DNA of 15,111 nt from Baffinella frigidus. Its lineage: Eukaryota > Cryptophyceae > Cryptomonadales > Baffinellaceae. Position numbers and translations under genes: made by a program. Shown piece by piece: positions 6,125 to 12,675 of the stretch (position 1 is its first letter; the number at the start of each line of letters is the position of its first letter). Location: positions 631,218 to 646,328 of the forward strand of contig MU646385.1 of NCBI GenBank assembly GCA_026770585.1. The letters run 5' to 3'. The notes beneath the pieces were generated by a model, which was given only the letters and a program-made list of their open reading frames with translations, did not search any database and was not told the DNA's origin.

Positions 6125-6787
6125 TCAGATGGGGGCGTCCCAGCCCGTCATGCGGAGGAAGGCCGAGTCCGCCTCGTCGAACATGGAGGTGTCCCGGAGG
6201 TACTCGAATTCCGAAAAAAAGCCCTGATCGAAGTCCACGTCGAGGAAGTCCACGTCCGCGCACGCCCGTGCGTCCTCCTCCTCGGTGTAGGTAGGCTCCT
6301 CCGCGGTGGTGGTGGAGGAGCACGGCGAGGAGGAGCGGGGCGAGGGGAGGCACGGGGACTGCGGCGCGGCGTCGGAGGATTCGTCTGGGGAGGAGGATGG
6401 GGTGTAGTTGCCCTCGGAATGCGAAGAGGATGATGCGAAGGAAGGCTCCGGGATCATGATGGCGCTCAGGGCGTTGTTTGCGCGCTCCTCCTGAGCGCAG
6501 CCGCGCTTGTATGGCCATGTGATGATGCCTTCGCGGCGGCAGGCCTTCTTGAAGGTGGTCGGACACAGACCGAGCTTCTTGGAAGCGTTCGGAAGGGGGA
6601 GGTGCGTCAGAGACTCGAGCATCTGGCGAGTGACCTTGACGGGGCGTGCGGACAGGTAGTTTTCGCCGGCCTTGCGGCGCGGGAAGATGACGCGGGCAGT
6701 GGGCTTCTTGCCAGGCGACTCGTTGTGTGCGAGCCACGAGGCTCCGTTGTTGGCCGCAGCCTTGAGGTTGAAATTCGAGCCGCACAT
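6125..6787 (-). CDS. RWP-RK domain transcription factor, copy 1
   Basis: This is a predicted nuclear DNA-binding protein of 220 residues. Residues about 49-97 form an RWP-RK domain: helix-forming VTRQMLESLTHLPLPNASKK, then LGLCPTTFKKACRREGI and the signature TWPYKR, a departure from the classic RWPxRK. Upstream is a basic stretch (KKPTARVIFPRRK). Residues about 113-200 are Ser-rich then acidic (SSSPDESSDA, EEPTYTEEED), as in activation regions, and the C-terminus FDEADSAFLRMTGWDAPI is identical in copy 2. Family members control nitrogen responses or gamete and egg identity in plants and algae; which role applies here is not visible. I chose the ATG at 6787 because it is the first in-frame ATG in both copies and gives 220 residues in each. 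The frame stays open about 55 codons further upstream without ATG. No intron is needed. Confidence 0.88.
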   Translation of the reverse strand: MCGSNFNLKAAANNGASWLAHNESPGKKPTARVIFPRRKAGENYLSARPVKVTRQMLESLTHLPLPNASKKLGLCPTTFKKACRREGIITWPYKRGCAQEERANNALSAIMIPEPSFASSSSHSEGNYTPSSSPDESSDAAPQSPCLPSPRSSSPCSSTTTAEEPTYTEEEDARACADVDFLDVDFDQGFFSEFEYLRDTSMFDEADSAFLRMTGWDAPI

Positions 6788-6966
6788 TCTTGAGCTTGTG
6801 GAGGTCGCGCGGAGGGCGAAAGCGAGCGCGAGGAACGGGGCGGGTGTCTTGGCGGAGGAGGCGTGGGAGCGTGTCAAGCTTTTCGAGCTGTGTTTGATGG
6901 TTTGGGTCCTCTGATTTTGGAATCTTTGAGAGGGGTCAAGGGGTGGCTCGGGCGATTATCGTCACC

Positions 6967-7191
6967 AATTTTTTTTTTTACGACCCATCGTGTAGCTAAA
7001 TTTACGCCCTGCGTCCATCTATTATTTTCCCTTGAAATCCGCAAAAGTTGCCGGAAATGCCCACAAATAATTCACTTTGACGGAAAAGTAACCGCAAGAA
7101 TGTCCCAAATGGCTCCAAGATCCCGCCTAGCTCTCCCCCATAACGACATTTGCGAGAAAACCGACCAAAAGGCGCCGGTGGGAGTAATAAA
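6967..7191. other. AT-rich upstream region of RWP-RK gene 1
   Basis: Probable 5' flank of the minus-strand gene. It contains a T run at about 6969-6979 and GTGTAGCTAA at 6990-6999, the counterpart of GTGTAGTAGTAA at 11165-11176 upstream of the second gene. A plus-strand frame crosses it but has no domain or conserved start. Confidence 0.5.
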
Positions 7192-7282
7192 TAGAGCGGG
7201 TCTCTCATTAAGGCCTTATAATTTAGTTGACACGATTCGGACCTTGAAAAGCAAATTAGTAACGAACAAAATCAGCCAACTT

Positions 7283-7341
7283 GTGTAGTAACTTTCATTG
7301 CGTAAAAAAAAGAATCTTCATTTCGATGAAAATTACTACAC
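7283..7341. repeat. 59-bp hairpin with GTGTAGTAA ends
   Basis: GTGTAGTAACTTTCATTG (7283-7300) pairs with CGATGAAAATTACTACAC (7324-7341) at 16 of 18 positions. GTGTAGTAA or a close variant also occurs at 1888-1896 (inverted), 6990-6999, 7783-7791, 9434-9442 and 11165-11176. Confidence 0.7.
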
Positions 7342-7410
7342 ATCCAGTGACTAAAGTGGAGGACGCCGTCGTAAGGGCCTTTCAAGGCGAGGCAAGCCAC
7401 TGGAGGAGGA

Positions 7411-7780
7411 CCTAACAAGCCTCCGGCGGCCCCTGCGGGGGGCTTGCTGCGCGACCCGAATCCCGGTCGACCCCTGCGGGGGCTTCCCGGGCGTCTGAAC
7501 CCTCCCCGATGCGTGAAACGAATTCACATCAGAGGGGGGTCCTAACAAGCCTCCGGCGGCCCCTGCGGGGGGCTTGCTGCGCTAATCAAGCACGACCCGA
7601 ATCCCGGTCGACCCCTGCGGGGGGCTTCCCCGGCGTCTGGTCCCTCTCCGATGCGTGAAACGAATTCACATCGGAGGGGGACCTAACCAGCCTCCGGCGG
7701 CCCCTGCGGGGGGCTTGCTCCGCGACCCGAATCGCGGTCAGCCTCCGGCGGCCCCTGCGGGGGGCTTGGTCCCCCGCCAC
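7411..7780. repeat. GC-rich array of three 130-141 bp units
   Basis: Units start at 7411, 7541 and 7682 with CCTAACAAGCCTCCGGCGGC. Each contains the hairpin-prone CCGGCGGCCCCTGCGGGGGG block, CGACCCGAATCSCGGTC, and (units 1 and 2) GATGCGTGAAACGAATTCAC. The array is framed by TTACTACAC (7333-7341) and GTGTAGTAA (7783-7791) in inverted orientation. Reading frames give repetitive Pro/Ala/Gly peptides only. Confidence 0.8.
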
Positions 7781-7826
7781 CTGTGTAGTAAATTACCGCT
7801 GAAGTACCCGAAAACATGCGATATAT

Positions 7827-7930
7827 TCAAACCTCATCGGTCACGTCCCGACTTCCTGGTACAAACTCAACGGCAGTCAGCACTTGCTCGCCTTCTGCAG
7901 GATTCTGGGTCACGTCCGTCATCAGTGCGC
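7827..7930 (-). CDS. Possible terminal exon of an unrecognised gene
   Basis: On the minus strand, a possible acceptor (GGGCCTCAG, ending at 7931) is followed by 34 codons ending in TGA at 7827-7829: ALMTDVTQNPAEGEQVLTAV then EFVPGSRDVTDEV. The composition looks like real protein rather than repeat translation. However, the exons that should precede it would fall in the inverted-repeat element at 7951-8348, and I find no AATAAA after it. It may be an isolated exon fragment carried by the composite element, or chance. I do not recognise the protein. Confidence 0.3.
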
Positions 7931-7950
7931 CTGAGGCCCTTGAAAGGCCC

Positions 7951-8348
7951 AATTAATGAGAGACCCGCTCTACGATCATATGATGGCCCCAGCGCTCTTT
8001 TTCACAGGCAATGAAAAAAAATATGGCGGCCCTGCCGCGAATTTTTTTGGGCCTTTGGAGTGCTTGCACCCCCTGAGAATGGAGCTGGCGAATTTTCGGG
8101 GCAGAAAAAAATGCCAAAAATTTCCGAGAAAAACGGTGTTTCCCGTGTGGTGCAGCTTTGCAATTTTCACCAACCCCCCACCCCACCCACCTAGGTGCTA
8201 TAGCTTGCTCAGATGAAGCCGCCCCCCCCCCAGGATCGCTTTCTTGGGCTGCTGTACATGTACAGGCGGGCTTCCTCATGAGCGAGGTACCCCTGTAGGG
8301 TGGGCAAGAGACTCGAGGCGTGAAAGAGCAAGCAGTCTCTCATTAATT
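7951..8348. repeat. Inverted-repeat element with a nested family A relic
   Basis: AATTAATGAGAGAC (7951-7964) and GTCTCTCATTAATT (8335-8348) are exact inverted copies. Inside, at about 8194-8295, is an eroded family A MITE: the right end ATGAGCGAGGTACCCCTG is intact with TA after it, and the left end is reduced to CTTGCTCAGATGAAGCCGCC. The remainder (7985-8190) is low-complexity with A and C runs and no coding signal. Confidence 0.6.
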
Positions 8349-8352
8349 CCGA

Positions 8353-8358
8353 TTTATT
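8353..8358 (-). promoter_or_regulatory. Polyadenylation signal of the acidic-tail gene
   Basis: The minus strand reads AATAATAATAAATCGG starting a few bases after the TAA stop at 8369-8371. The AATAAA lies 10-16 bases past the stop, close but usable. It is the same signal as in the two RWP-RK genes. Confidence 0.6.
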
Positions 8359-8368
8359 ATTATTAAAG

Positions 8369-8760
8369 TTAATCACTATCCTCGCCCGATGTATTATCAT
8401 TAAAGTTCTTTTCTCTCCTCGTCTCCTTCGTTATTTTTACGTCCTCGTCCTCCTCGTCCTCGTCCGCCCACAGTGCTTCAACATTTTCCCTGGCGAGTTG
8501 CAACAACTCTACCTCACTCTCCAGCACCAGTTTGCTCTGCCCCTCATCTTGAAAGATGGGCTCGAAACCGATCCAGACATGCCCGAGGGTTCCTGGATCG
8601 GTGGCTTCCCAGGATTCTACAGGCGCAAACAGCTTCATCCCTTCCTCCTCCTCGAGGGTTGGCATCCAAACCCGTGCGGTGATGGGGTCTAGCAGGTCAT
8701 CGAGCGTGATCAGTCCGCGCGGCTTGCTGAGCTCGACGATCGAGAACCGGTCGAAGTCCC
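8369..8760 (-). CDS. Unrecognised protein with acidic C-terminus (terminal exon)
   Basis: A minus-strand open frame of 130 codons plus stop. It begins after the acceptor CAACATAG (8761-8768), where telomere-like repeat ends and protein-like sequence starts: GDFDRFSIVELSKPRGLITL, DDLLDPITARVWMPTLEEEE, then FAPVESWEATDPGTLGHVWI. It ends in a strongly acidic, charged tail (WADEDEEDEDVKITKE ... NTSGEDSD). An ATG at 8663-8665 exists, but protein-like sequence continues upstream of it, so I prefer the splice model. With the proposed first exon (9275-9317) the protein would be 144 residues. No signal peptide or membrane segment is seen. I do not recognise the family. Confidence 0.65.
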
Positions 8761-8765
8761 CTATG

Positions 8766-9235
8766 TTGGGGGTTTAGGGTTGAGGGTGTAGGGTTGAGGG
8801 TTTAGGATTCAGGGTCTAGGGTTTAGTGTTTCAGGTTTGAGGTTTATAAATGAGGGATTCAGGGATTAGGAATTAGGGATTAGGGATTAAAGATTAGGAA
8901 TTATCAAGTAGGGATTCAGGGATTAGGGATCAGGGATTAAGGATTGAGGATGAGGTATTAGGAATCAGGTTTAGGGTTTAGGGTTTAGGGTTTAGGGTTG
9001 AAGGTTTAGGATTTAGGGTGTAGGGATTAGGGAAGAGAGATACAGGGGTACCTCGCTCATAAGAAACCGCCACCCCCTAGGACCCTACAGTAGGACGATG
9101 CCTAGGGCCCTATGGTGGTCCTAGGGGGGTGGGCGTTTCTTATGAGCGAGGTACCCCTGTAAGGGATTGGGGTTCAGGGTTTTTAGGGTTAAGGGTTTAG
9201 GGTTTAGGGTTTAGGGTTTGGAGTTTAGGGAAGCT
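8766..9235 (+). repeat. Degenerate TTTAGGG telomere-like array (interstitial)
   Basis: The array consists of TTTAGGG, TTGAGGG and GGGATTA-like heptamers, most regular at 8970-9000 and 9190-9225. It is interrupted by the family A MITE at 9043-9159. Coding-like sequence on both sides and the degeneracy show that this is not a chromosome end. Confidence 0.85.
9043..9159. repeat. MITE family A, copy inside the telomere-like repeat (117 bp)
   Basis: The ends CAGGGGTACCTCGCTCATAA and TTATGAGCGAGGTACCCCTG are perfect inverted copies, with TA on each side (9041-9042 and 9160-9161). The core CCTAGGACCCTACAGTAGGA and CCTAGGGCCCTATGGTGGTC is in the opposite orientation to copies 3 and 4. Its sharp boundaries within the heptamer array make the insertion edges clear. 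Confidence 0.93.
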
Positions 9236-9274
9236 GTCGTCACTGGTCTGCACGCACGTCGAAGCTGTCGTCAC

Positions 9275-9317
9275 CGGTCTGCACGAACTTGACACAGGCA
9301 CACGCGCTCGGTTTCAT
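9275..9317 (-). CDS. Proposed first exon of the acidic-tail gene
   Basis: On the minus strand, ATG at 9315-9317 opens MKPSACACVKFVQT plus one base, ending at a possible donor G|GTGACG. This joins in phase to the exon at 8760 to give VQTGDFDRFS. The frame is also open upstream of the ATG for about 18 codons, so the start may lie further up. An alternative donor (GAC|GTGCGT, at about 9260) would not keep the frame. The evidence is splice logic and phase only. Confidence 0.4.
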
Positions 9318-9608
9318 GTCAGAAAACGTCTTTACAGAAAAGTATTTGTGAAAAGAAGATTTACCCGCCGGCTATTCTTAGAATACATTTTATTTTAAAA
9401 GGAGAATCGTTTAAAAAGTGATTCGCAAATCTTGTGTAGTAAATTTCGCAGAAACGTCATTTTGCGCGCCTCCGGAACCAACCTTCCCGATGGCTCAGCA
9501 AAATTCTGAGACCACATCCAAGCAAAAACTTTCCGAGACCTTTCAGATGGCGTTCCTAACTTTTTAGTAGGATGAATTTGAGAGGTAGCTGCCCTTGAAC
9601 CGCCCTAG
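9318..9608. other. AT-rich flank, no gene seen
   Basis: Probable upstream region of the minus-strand gene ending at 8369. It holds an AT-rich block (9375-9420) and GTGTAGTAA at 9434-9442. A TATA-like or other defined promoter element cannot be assigned with confidence. Confidence 0.45.
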
Positions 9609-9636
9609 CGGAAACAATATTTAAATATCGTTTCCG
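9609..9636. repeat. 28-bp near-perfect palindrome
   Basis: CGGAAACAATATTT (9609-9622) faces AAATATCGTTTCCG (9623-9636) with a single mismatch and no loop. It lies just before a short C-rich-strand telomere-like stretch. Confidence 0.7.
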
Positions 9637-9642
9637 GAGATG

Positions 9643-9723
9643 AGAGTTGAAACACTGAACCCTCAACCTAAACTCTCAACCTTGAACCCTAAAATATGCA
9701 ACCTGCAACAGGCGCCTGTTGCA
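9643..9723. repeat. Telomere-like stretch in reverse orientation and a perfect 20-bp palindrome
   Basis: About 9650-9695 reads AACCCTCAACCTAAAC-type heptamers, opposite in strand to the 8766-9235 array. It is followed by TGCAACAGGCGCCTGTTGCA (9704-9723), a perfect palindrome with no spacer. Confidence 0.7.
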
Positions 9724-9764
9724 AGAACCTCTGGCGTGTGTGCCCGACAGGGCCAAGTACAGTG

Positions 9765-9868
9765 TATCCCTTCAGGACCAGGCGGTCAAATTGGACTGCC
9801 AAGAGGTCCTAGGCAGGTCCTAGGGCCCTACGGTAGGGCGTATGAGCCTACTGGCCACTTAAGGGATA
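9765..9868. repeat. MITE family C, copy 2 (104 bp)
   Basis: The ends are TATCCCTTCAGGACCAGGCG and GGCCACTTAAGGGATA, TA-bounded. The core is CAGGTCCTAGGGCCCTACGG then TAGGGCGTATGAGCCTACT. It is followed after two bases by the family M element. Confidence 0.85.
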
Positions 9869-9870
9869 GT

Positions 9871-9979
9871 GGTTACTCGAAATTCAGGACACTCACCGCC
9901 CCTAGGGTAGTCCTATGCTCCTAGGACTAGCCCTACCGTAGGACCCTGGGGCGGTGCATGTCCTTAATTTCGAGTAACC
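9871..9979. repeat. MITE family M (109 bp)
   Basis: The left end GGTTACTCGAAATTCAGGAC pairs with the right end GTCCTTAATTTCGAGTAACC. Inside are CACCGCCCCTAGGGTAGTCC and its counterpart GTAGGACCCTGGGGCGGTG, around a CTCCTAGGACTAGCCCTACC centre. The ends are unrelated to families A, C and D but the core vocabulary is the same. A second right end (TGTCCTTAGTTTCAGGTAA) lies at 10051-10069. Confidence 0.85.
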
Positions 9980-9994
9980 CGTGCAATGTCCCCG

Positions 9995-10069
9995 TAGAGG
10001 GGTACCTCGATCATAAGACAACGCGTAGGGCCATAGACACAGGGCACTGCGTGTCCTTAGTTTCAGGTA
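9995..10069. repeat. Truncated family A left end and stray family M end
   Basis: GAGGGGTACCTCGATCATAAGACA follows TA at 9995, but no matching right end is present. Instead the sequence passes into a family M-like end at 10051-10069. Likely the remains of nested insertion and deletion. Confidence 0.55.
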
Positions 10070-10139
10070 AAATGTAAACTTAGGAAGTAAACTTAGGAAA
10101 GAGGGAGAGAAGCCACCACGCACGATTCGTTGGGGAAGA

Positions 10140-10145
10140 TTTATT
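10140..10145 (-). promoter_or_regulatory. Polyadenylation signal of RWP-RK gene 2
   Basis: AATAAA on the minus strand in the context GGAAGCAATAAATCTTCCCC, identical to the first gene. It lies about 132 bases after the stop. Confidence 0.75.
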
Positions 10146-10276
10146 GCTTCCAAACAGGAGATATAAAAACACGGCAGCGCTTGCTCACAGCAGAGCGCGC
10201 ACCCTGAGCCTAGAATACTCTCGCCGCACCCTCAGCCTAGAATACACTCGCGCAAGAGCGGCGACGCTCACGGCGT

Positions 10277-10939
10277 TCAGATGGGGGCGTCCCAGCCCGT
10301 CATGCGGAGGAAGGCCGAGTCCGCCTCGTCGAATATGGTGACGTCCTGAAGGTATGGGTCTTGGAGGAAGGAGAGGTCGCTGCCGAAGAAGCCTTGCTCG
10401 AGGAAGTCCACGTCCGGCGCTGCGCACGCGCCTGCGTCCTCCTCCTCGGTGTAGGTAGGCTCCTCCGCGGTGGTGGTGGAGGAGCACGGCGAGGACAGGG
10501 GAAAGGAAGGCGCGGCGTCGGAGGACTCGTCCGAAGAGGAGGAGGTGTAGTCCCCCTCGGAATACGAGGAGGATGATGCGTAGGAAGATTCCGGGATCAT
10601 GATGGCGCCCATGGCGTTGTTGGCGCGCTCCTCCTGAGCGCAGCCGCGCTTGTACGGCCACTGCATGATGCCTTCGCGGCGGCAGGCCTTCTTGAATGTC
10701 GTGGGGCAGAGACCGAGCTTCTTGCAGGCGTTTGGAAGGGGCAGGTGCGTCAGAGACTCGAGCATCTGGCGAGTGACCTTGACGGGGCGCGCGGACAGGT
10801 AGTTTTCGCCGGCCTTGCGGCGCGGGAAGATGACGCGGGCAGTGGGCTTCTTGCCAGCAGACATTTTGTTGGATGCGAGCCACGAGGCTCCGTTGTTGGC
10901 CGCAGCCTCGAGGGTCTGGATGCCATTCGAGCCGCACAT
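10277..10939 (-). CDS. RWP-RK domain transcription factor, copy 2
   Basis: A 220-residue paralogue of the protein at 6125-6787. The RWP-RK domain (about residues 51-99) differs at only three of 49 positions (N-A-C-K for N-A-S-K, and I-M-Q-W for I-I-T-W), giving the signature QWPYKR. Identity breaks down in two places: the N-terminal residues 5-30 (GIQTLEAAANN and SNKMSAGKK against FNLKAAANN and HNESPGKK) and the Ser/acidic region (residues 120-200). Both still total 220 residues because the insertions and deletions cancel. The last 18 residues are identical. The pattern suggests purifying selection on the DNA-binding domain and the C-terminal motif. The start is the first in-frame ATG (10937-10939) with A at -3. 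The frame extends upstream without ATG as in copy 1. Confidence 0.88.
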   Translation of the reverse strand: MCGSNGIQTLEAAANNGASWLASNKMSAGKKPTARVIFPRRKAGENYLSARPVKVTRQMLESLTHLPLPNACKKLGLCPTTFKKACRREGIMQWPYKRGCAQEERANNAMGAIMIPESSYASSSSYSEGDYTSSSSDESSDAAPSFPLSSPCSSTTTAEEPTYTEEEDAGACAAPDVDFLEQGFFGSDLSFLQDPYLQDVTIFDEADSAFLRMTGWDAPI

Positions 10940-11116
10940 TCTTGAGCTTGTGGAGGTAGCGCGGAGGGCGGAAGGGAGCGCGAGGAACGGGGCGGGTGTC
11001 TTGGCGGAGGAGGCTTGGAAGCGTGTCAAGCTTTTCGAGCTGTGTTTGATGGAGTTGATCCTCTGCGTTTCCAAATTTAGAGGGAAGAGGGGTTGCAGGG
11101 CGATTGTCAGCACTAA

Positions 11117-11341
11117 AAAAAACGTTTTTCCAAAAATGGGACCACGACCTACCACGATTCACCCGTGTAGTAGTAACCTCTGTGGTAAAACCGTCAAAAT
11201 GGTTATTTCGGTATCCCAAGCAGCCCTCTAAGAGCCCGGTTCATGACCTGTTGCTGACATTTTTTTTTAGAGCATTGTCAAATAACCAAATTACGTCCAT
11301 CTGGGTCACCGAAGAAGGCGTATTTCCCTGGGAAGGCGCTT
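11117..11341. other. Upstream region of RWP-RK gene 2, no gene
   Basis: It contains an A/T run pair (AAAAAAAACGTTTTT, 11115-11129) and GTGTAGTAGTAA at 11165-11176, matched by GTGTAGCTAA upstream of copy 1. Beyond about 11180 the two copies are no longer similar. Frames here cross the gene boundary and are not called. Confidence 0.5.
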
Positions 11342-11450
11342 CATCCTAGAGCGATGCGTAGAGGCGCATCCTAGAGCGATGCGTAGAGGCGCATTATCGG
11401 GATAATGCCAAGTCGATGCATGAGAACTAAAGAAATAAAGTTCTCATGCA
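11342..11450 (+). repeat. 25-bp tandem duplication followed by two perfect hairpins
   Basis: CATCCTAGAGCGATGCGTAG plus AGGCG occurs twice in a row (11342-11366 and 11367-11391). Then come CATTATC-GG-GATAATG (11392-11407) and TGCATGAGAACT / AGTTCTCATGCA (11417-11428 and 11439-11450). This is a dense cluster of small structures with no gene. Confidence 0.75.
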
Positions 11451-11500
11451 GATTCGTGCAACGAAAAAGCGGCGCTAGTCACCGGAAGGAGCTCCTATCG

Positions 11501-11742
11501 TATTGTACTTTTCGGGTCAGCGCGGATTTTGGGTCGGGGTCGGGAAGTCGGGAAAATTCGAAAATATCGAAAAAGGGCTCTAGTATTTGTGACATATTAT
11601 GGATGGGGGGTGCATGTTGTCATCATATCAATGCATAAGATAGCATAAAACTTTAGATGGACGCACCAATTATCGAGATTTTCATTTCCCGACACCCCGA
11701 CCCGACCTCGAGAAAATCCGCGCTGACCCGAAAAGTACAATA
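11501..11742. repeat. Inverted-repeat element with about 70-bp arms
   Basis: The left arm starts TATTGTACTTTTCGGGTCAG and continues CGCGGATTTT...GGGTCGGGGT...GTCGGGAAA. The right arm, ending AAAAGTACAATA at 11742, is its diverged complement with a few gaps. Between the arms is about 90 bp of AT-rich DNA. Both arms translate to the same short peptide (YCTFRVSADF), purely because they are inverted copies. Confidence 0.8.
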
Positions 11743-12016
11743 AGGGTACGTAGGGGGGAAAGAGGTCATGGTCGGAGCATTACCGAATCGTGAAACGAAG
11801 GAGAATATCTCGGTTGGCTCGTTTCTCTCCAAGATCTGCAAGATCGTTTTCCTGAGGAAATTATTGAAAGGGCGATTTTCTGATGGTCAGTTTTCGTCCT
11901 TCGGAGGCGAGATCTGCATCGATTCGACTTGAGTCAACTCACCCGAAGACCTTTTTGGAAGCAAGGGGGCCGTCGTTGCGTCGCTGTCCATTTCGTCATT
12001 TCGGGGAGCACCTTCA
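11743..12016. other. No supported feature
   Basis: Mixed-composition DNA without clear repeats. A minus-strand frame through 11790-11870 gives ILQILERNEPTEIFSFVSRF, which looks protein-like, but it runs into the inverted-repeat arm and has no start or splice context that I can defend. Confidence 0.4.
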
Positions 12017-12213
12017 TAGGGTAACGTCCTGAGAACCGGGTAGTTAAGCCTACGGTATTGCTTACGGTAGGCCGTAGGGACCTGGGAGGGTCCTATGAAA
12101 CATAGGTCCTAGGGGCCCTACAGCCTACCGTAGGCAATAGGTCCTAGGGGCCCTACAGCCTACCGTAGGCAATACCGCAGGCCTAACTACCCGGTTTTCC
12201 GGACGTTGCCTTA
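12017..12213. repeat. MITE family D, copy 3, with internal tandem duplication (197 bp)
   Basis: The ends are TAGGGTAACGTCCTGAGAAC and TTTTCCGGACGTTGCCTTA. It is about 37 bp longer than copies 1 and 2, largely because a 35-bp block (TAGGTCCTAGGGGCCCTACA then GCCTACCGTAGGCAA) is present twice without a single difference (12103-12137 and 12138-12172). Perfect identity points to a recent duplication. Confidence 0.85.
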
Positions 12214-12446
12214 TTAACCTTATGTTTTTGCCTGGGAGGCGACACGCGAGAGCAGAAAGATGCTCTAGAGAGTCACCTACCCAGAGTCATATATCACCGA
12301 GTATACAACAATATACGAAGATTATGTATTCGGAGTAGAAACATTTGCCTTGTCCCTTCGCCGAGGTGGGCCCTCCGAGAGTCGAGATGCTGCAGGGCTA
12401 CTGCGGGATTGACATTTGTAGGACACGAAAAGAACGAAACCATTGT
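12214..12446. other. Spacer without recognisable feature
   Basis: Balanced base composition, with ATAT-rich sequence at 12290-12330. No repeats of the window's families and no convincing frame. Confidence 0.45.
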
Positions 12447-12564
12447 ACAGGGTTACCTCGCTCATAATAAACCAACCTCCCTTAGGATCCTACAGTAGGA
12501 CTATGCCTGGGGCCCTCTGGTGGTACTAGGAGGTGGGCGCTTTCTTGTGAGCGAGGTGCCCCTG
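12447..12564. repeat. MITE family A (118 bp)
   Basis: The ends are CAGGGTTACCTCGCTCATAA and TTGTGAGCGAGGTGCCCCTG. TA flanks both sides (12445-12446 and 12565-12566). The core CTTAGGATCCTACAGTAGGA and GGTGGTACTAGGAGG is diverged from the other copies. Confidence 0.88.
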
Positions 12565-12675
12565 TAGCTACCATGTCCCTTCTGTCACGTGGATCGTTCT
12601 GGAAAAATGGCTCAGGTGGCCAAGACGTCGTCATCTCGTCATGTCCTCATGAGGAGATGTAAACCCGCAAGGAGA

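Larger units (their letters stand above)
5971..6966 (-). repeat. Gene-sized duplication, copy 1 (partner 10078-11116)
   Basis: Similarity to the partner begins at ACTTACGCAG/ACTTAGGAAA downstream of the gene and runs through the 3' untranslated region with its AATAAA, the whole coding region and about 180 bp upstream, ending near GGGCGATTATCGTCACCA versus GGGCGATTGTCAGCACTA. Both copies have the same orientation, about 4.1 kb apart, with repeats and another gene between them. Confidence 0.85.
7192..7972. repeat. Composite bounded by 20-bp perfect inverted repeats
   Basis: TAGAGCGGGTCTCTCATTAA (7192-7211) is matched exactly in inverted form at 7953-7972. Between them lie a GTGTAGTAA hairpin, the GC-rich array and a possible exon. 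A further TCTCTCATTAATT copy at 8335-8348 pairs with the 7951-7964 end, so the middle end is shared by two nested or adjacent elements. Confidence 0.6.
8761..9274 (-). other. Proposed intron made of telomere-like repeat, carrying a MITE
   Basis: Read on the minus strand it starts GTGACGACAG and ends CCAACATAG, giving GT-AG boundaries. Most of it (about 8766-9235) is degenerate TTTAGGG repeat, so the sense strand is C-rich (CCCTAAA). A family A MITE sits inside at 9043-9159. The donor region is duplicated: GAAGCTGTCGTCAC-GGTCTGCAC occurs at 9240-9256 (partly) and 9261-9283. Confidence 0.5.
10078..11116 (-). repeat. Gene-sized duplication, copy 2 (partner 5971-6966)
   Basis: It is collinear with copy 1 from the 3' flank to about 180 bp upstream of the ATG. 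The 3' untranslated part is longer, with an extra direct repeat of CCTAGAATAC-ACTCTCG sequence at 10208-10250. Substitutions in the about 30 in-frame codons upstream of the ATG are mostly amino-acid-changing, which fits non-coding sequence there. Confidence 0.85.

Noticed and set aside
5973-6785. A 270-codon open frame on the same strand as RWP-RK gene 1, and the 344-codon frame at 10185-11219 over gene 2.
   Set aside because: Both overlap the RWP-RK genes in another frame. The other frame has the domain, the conserved stop and the paralogue pattern; these give Arg/His/Pro-rich translation typical of a GC-rich shadow frame.
11653-11841. A minus-strand frame with ILERNEPTEIFSFVSRFG.
   Set aside because: Protein-like for about 25 residues, but it then enters the arm of an inverted-repeat element, and no start or acceptor could be defended.
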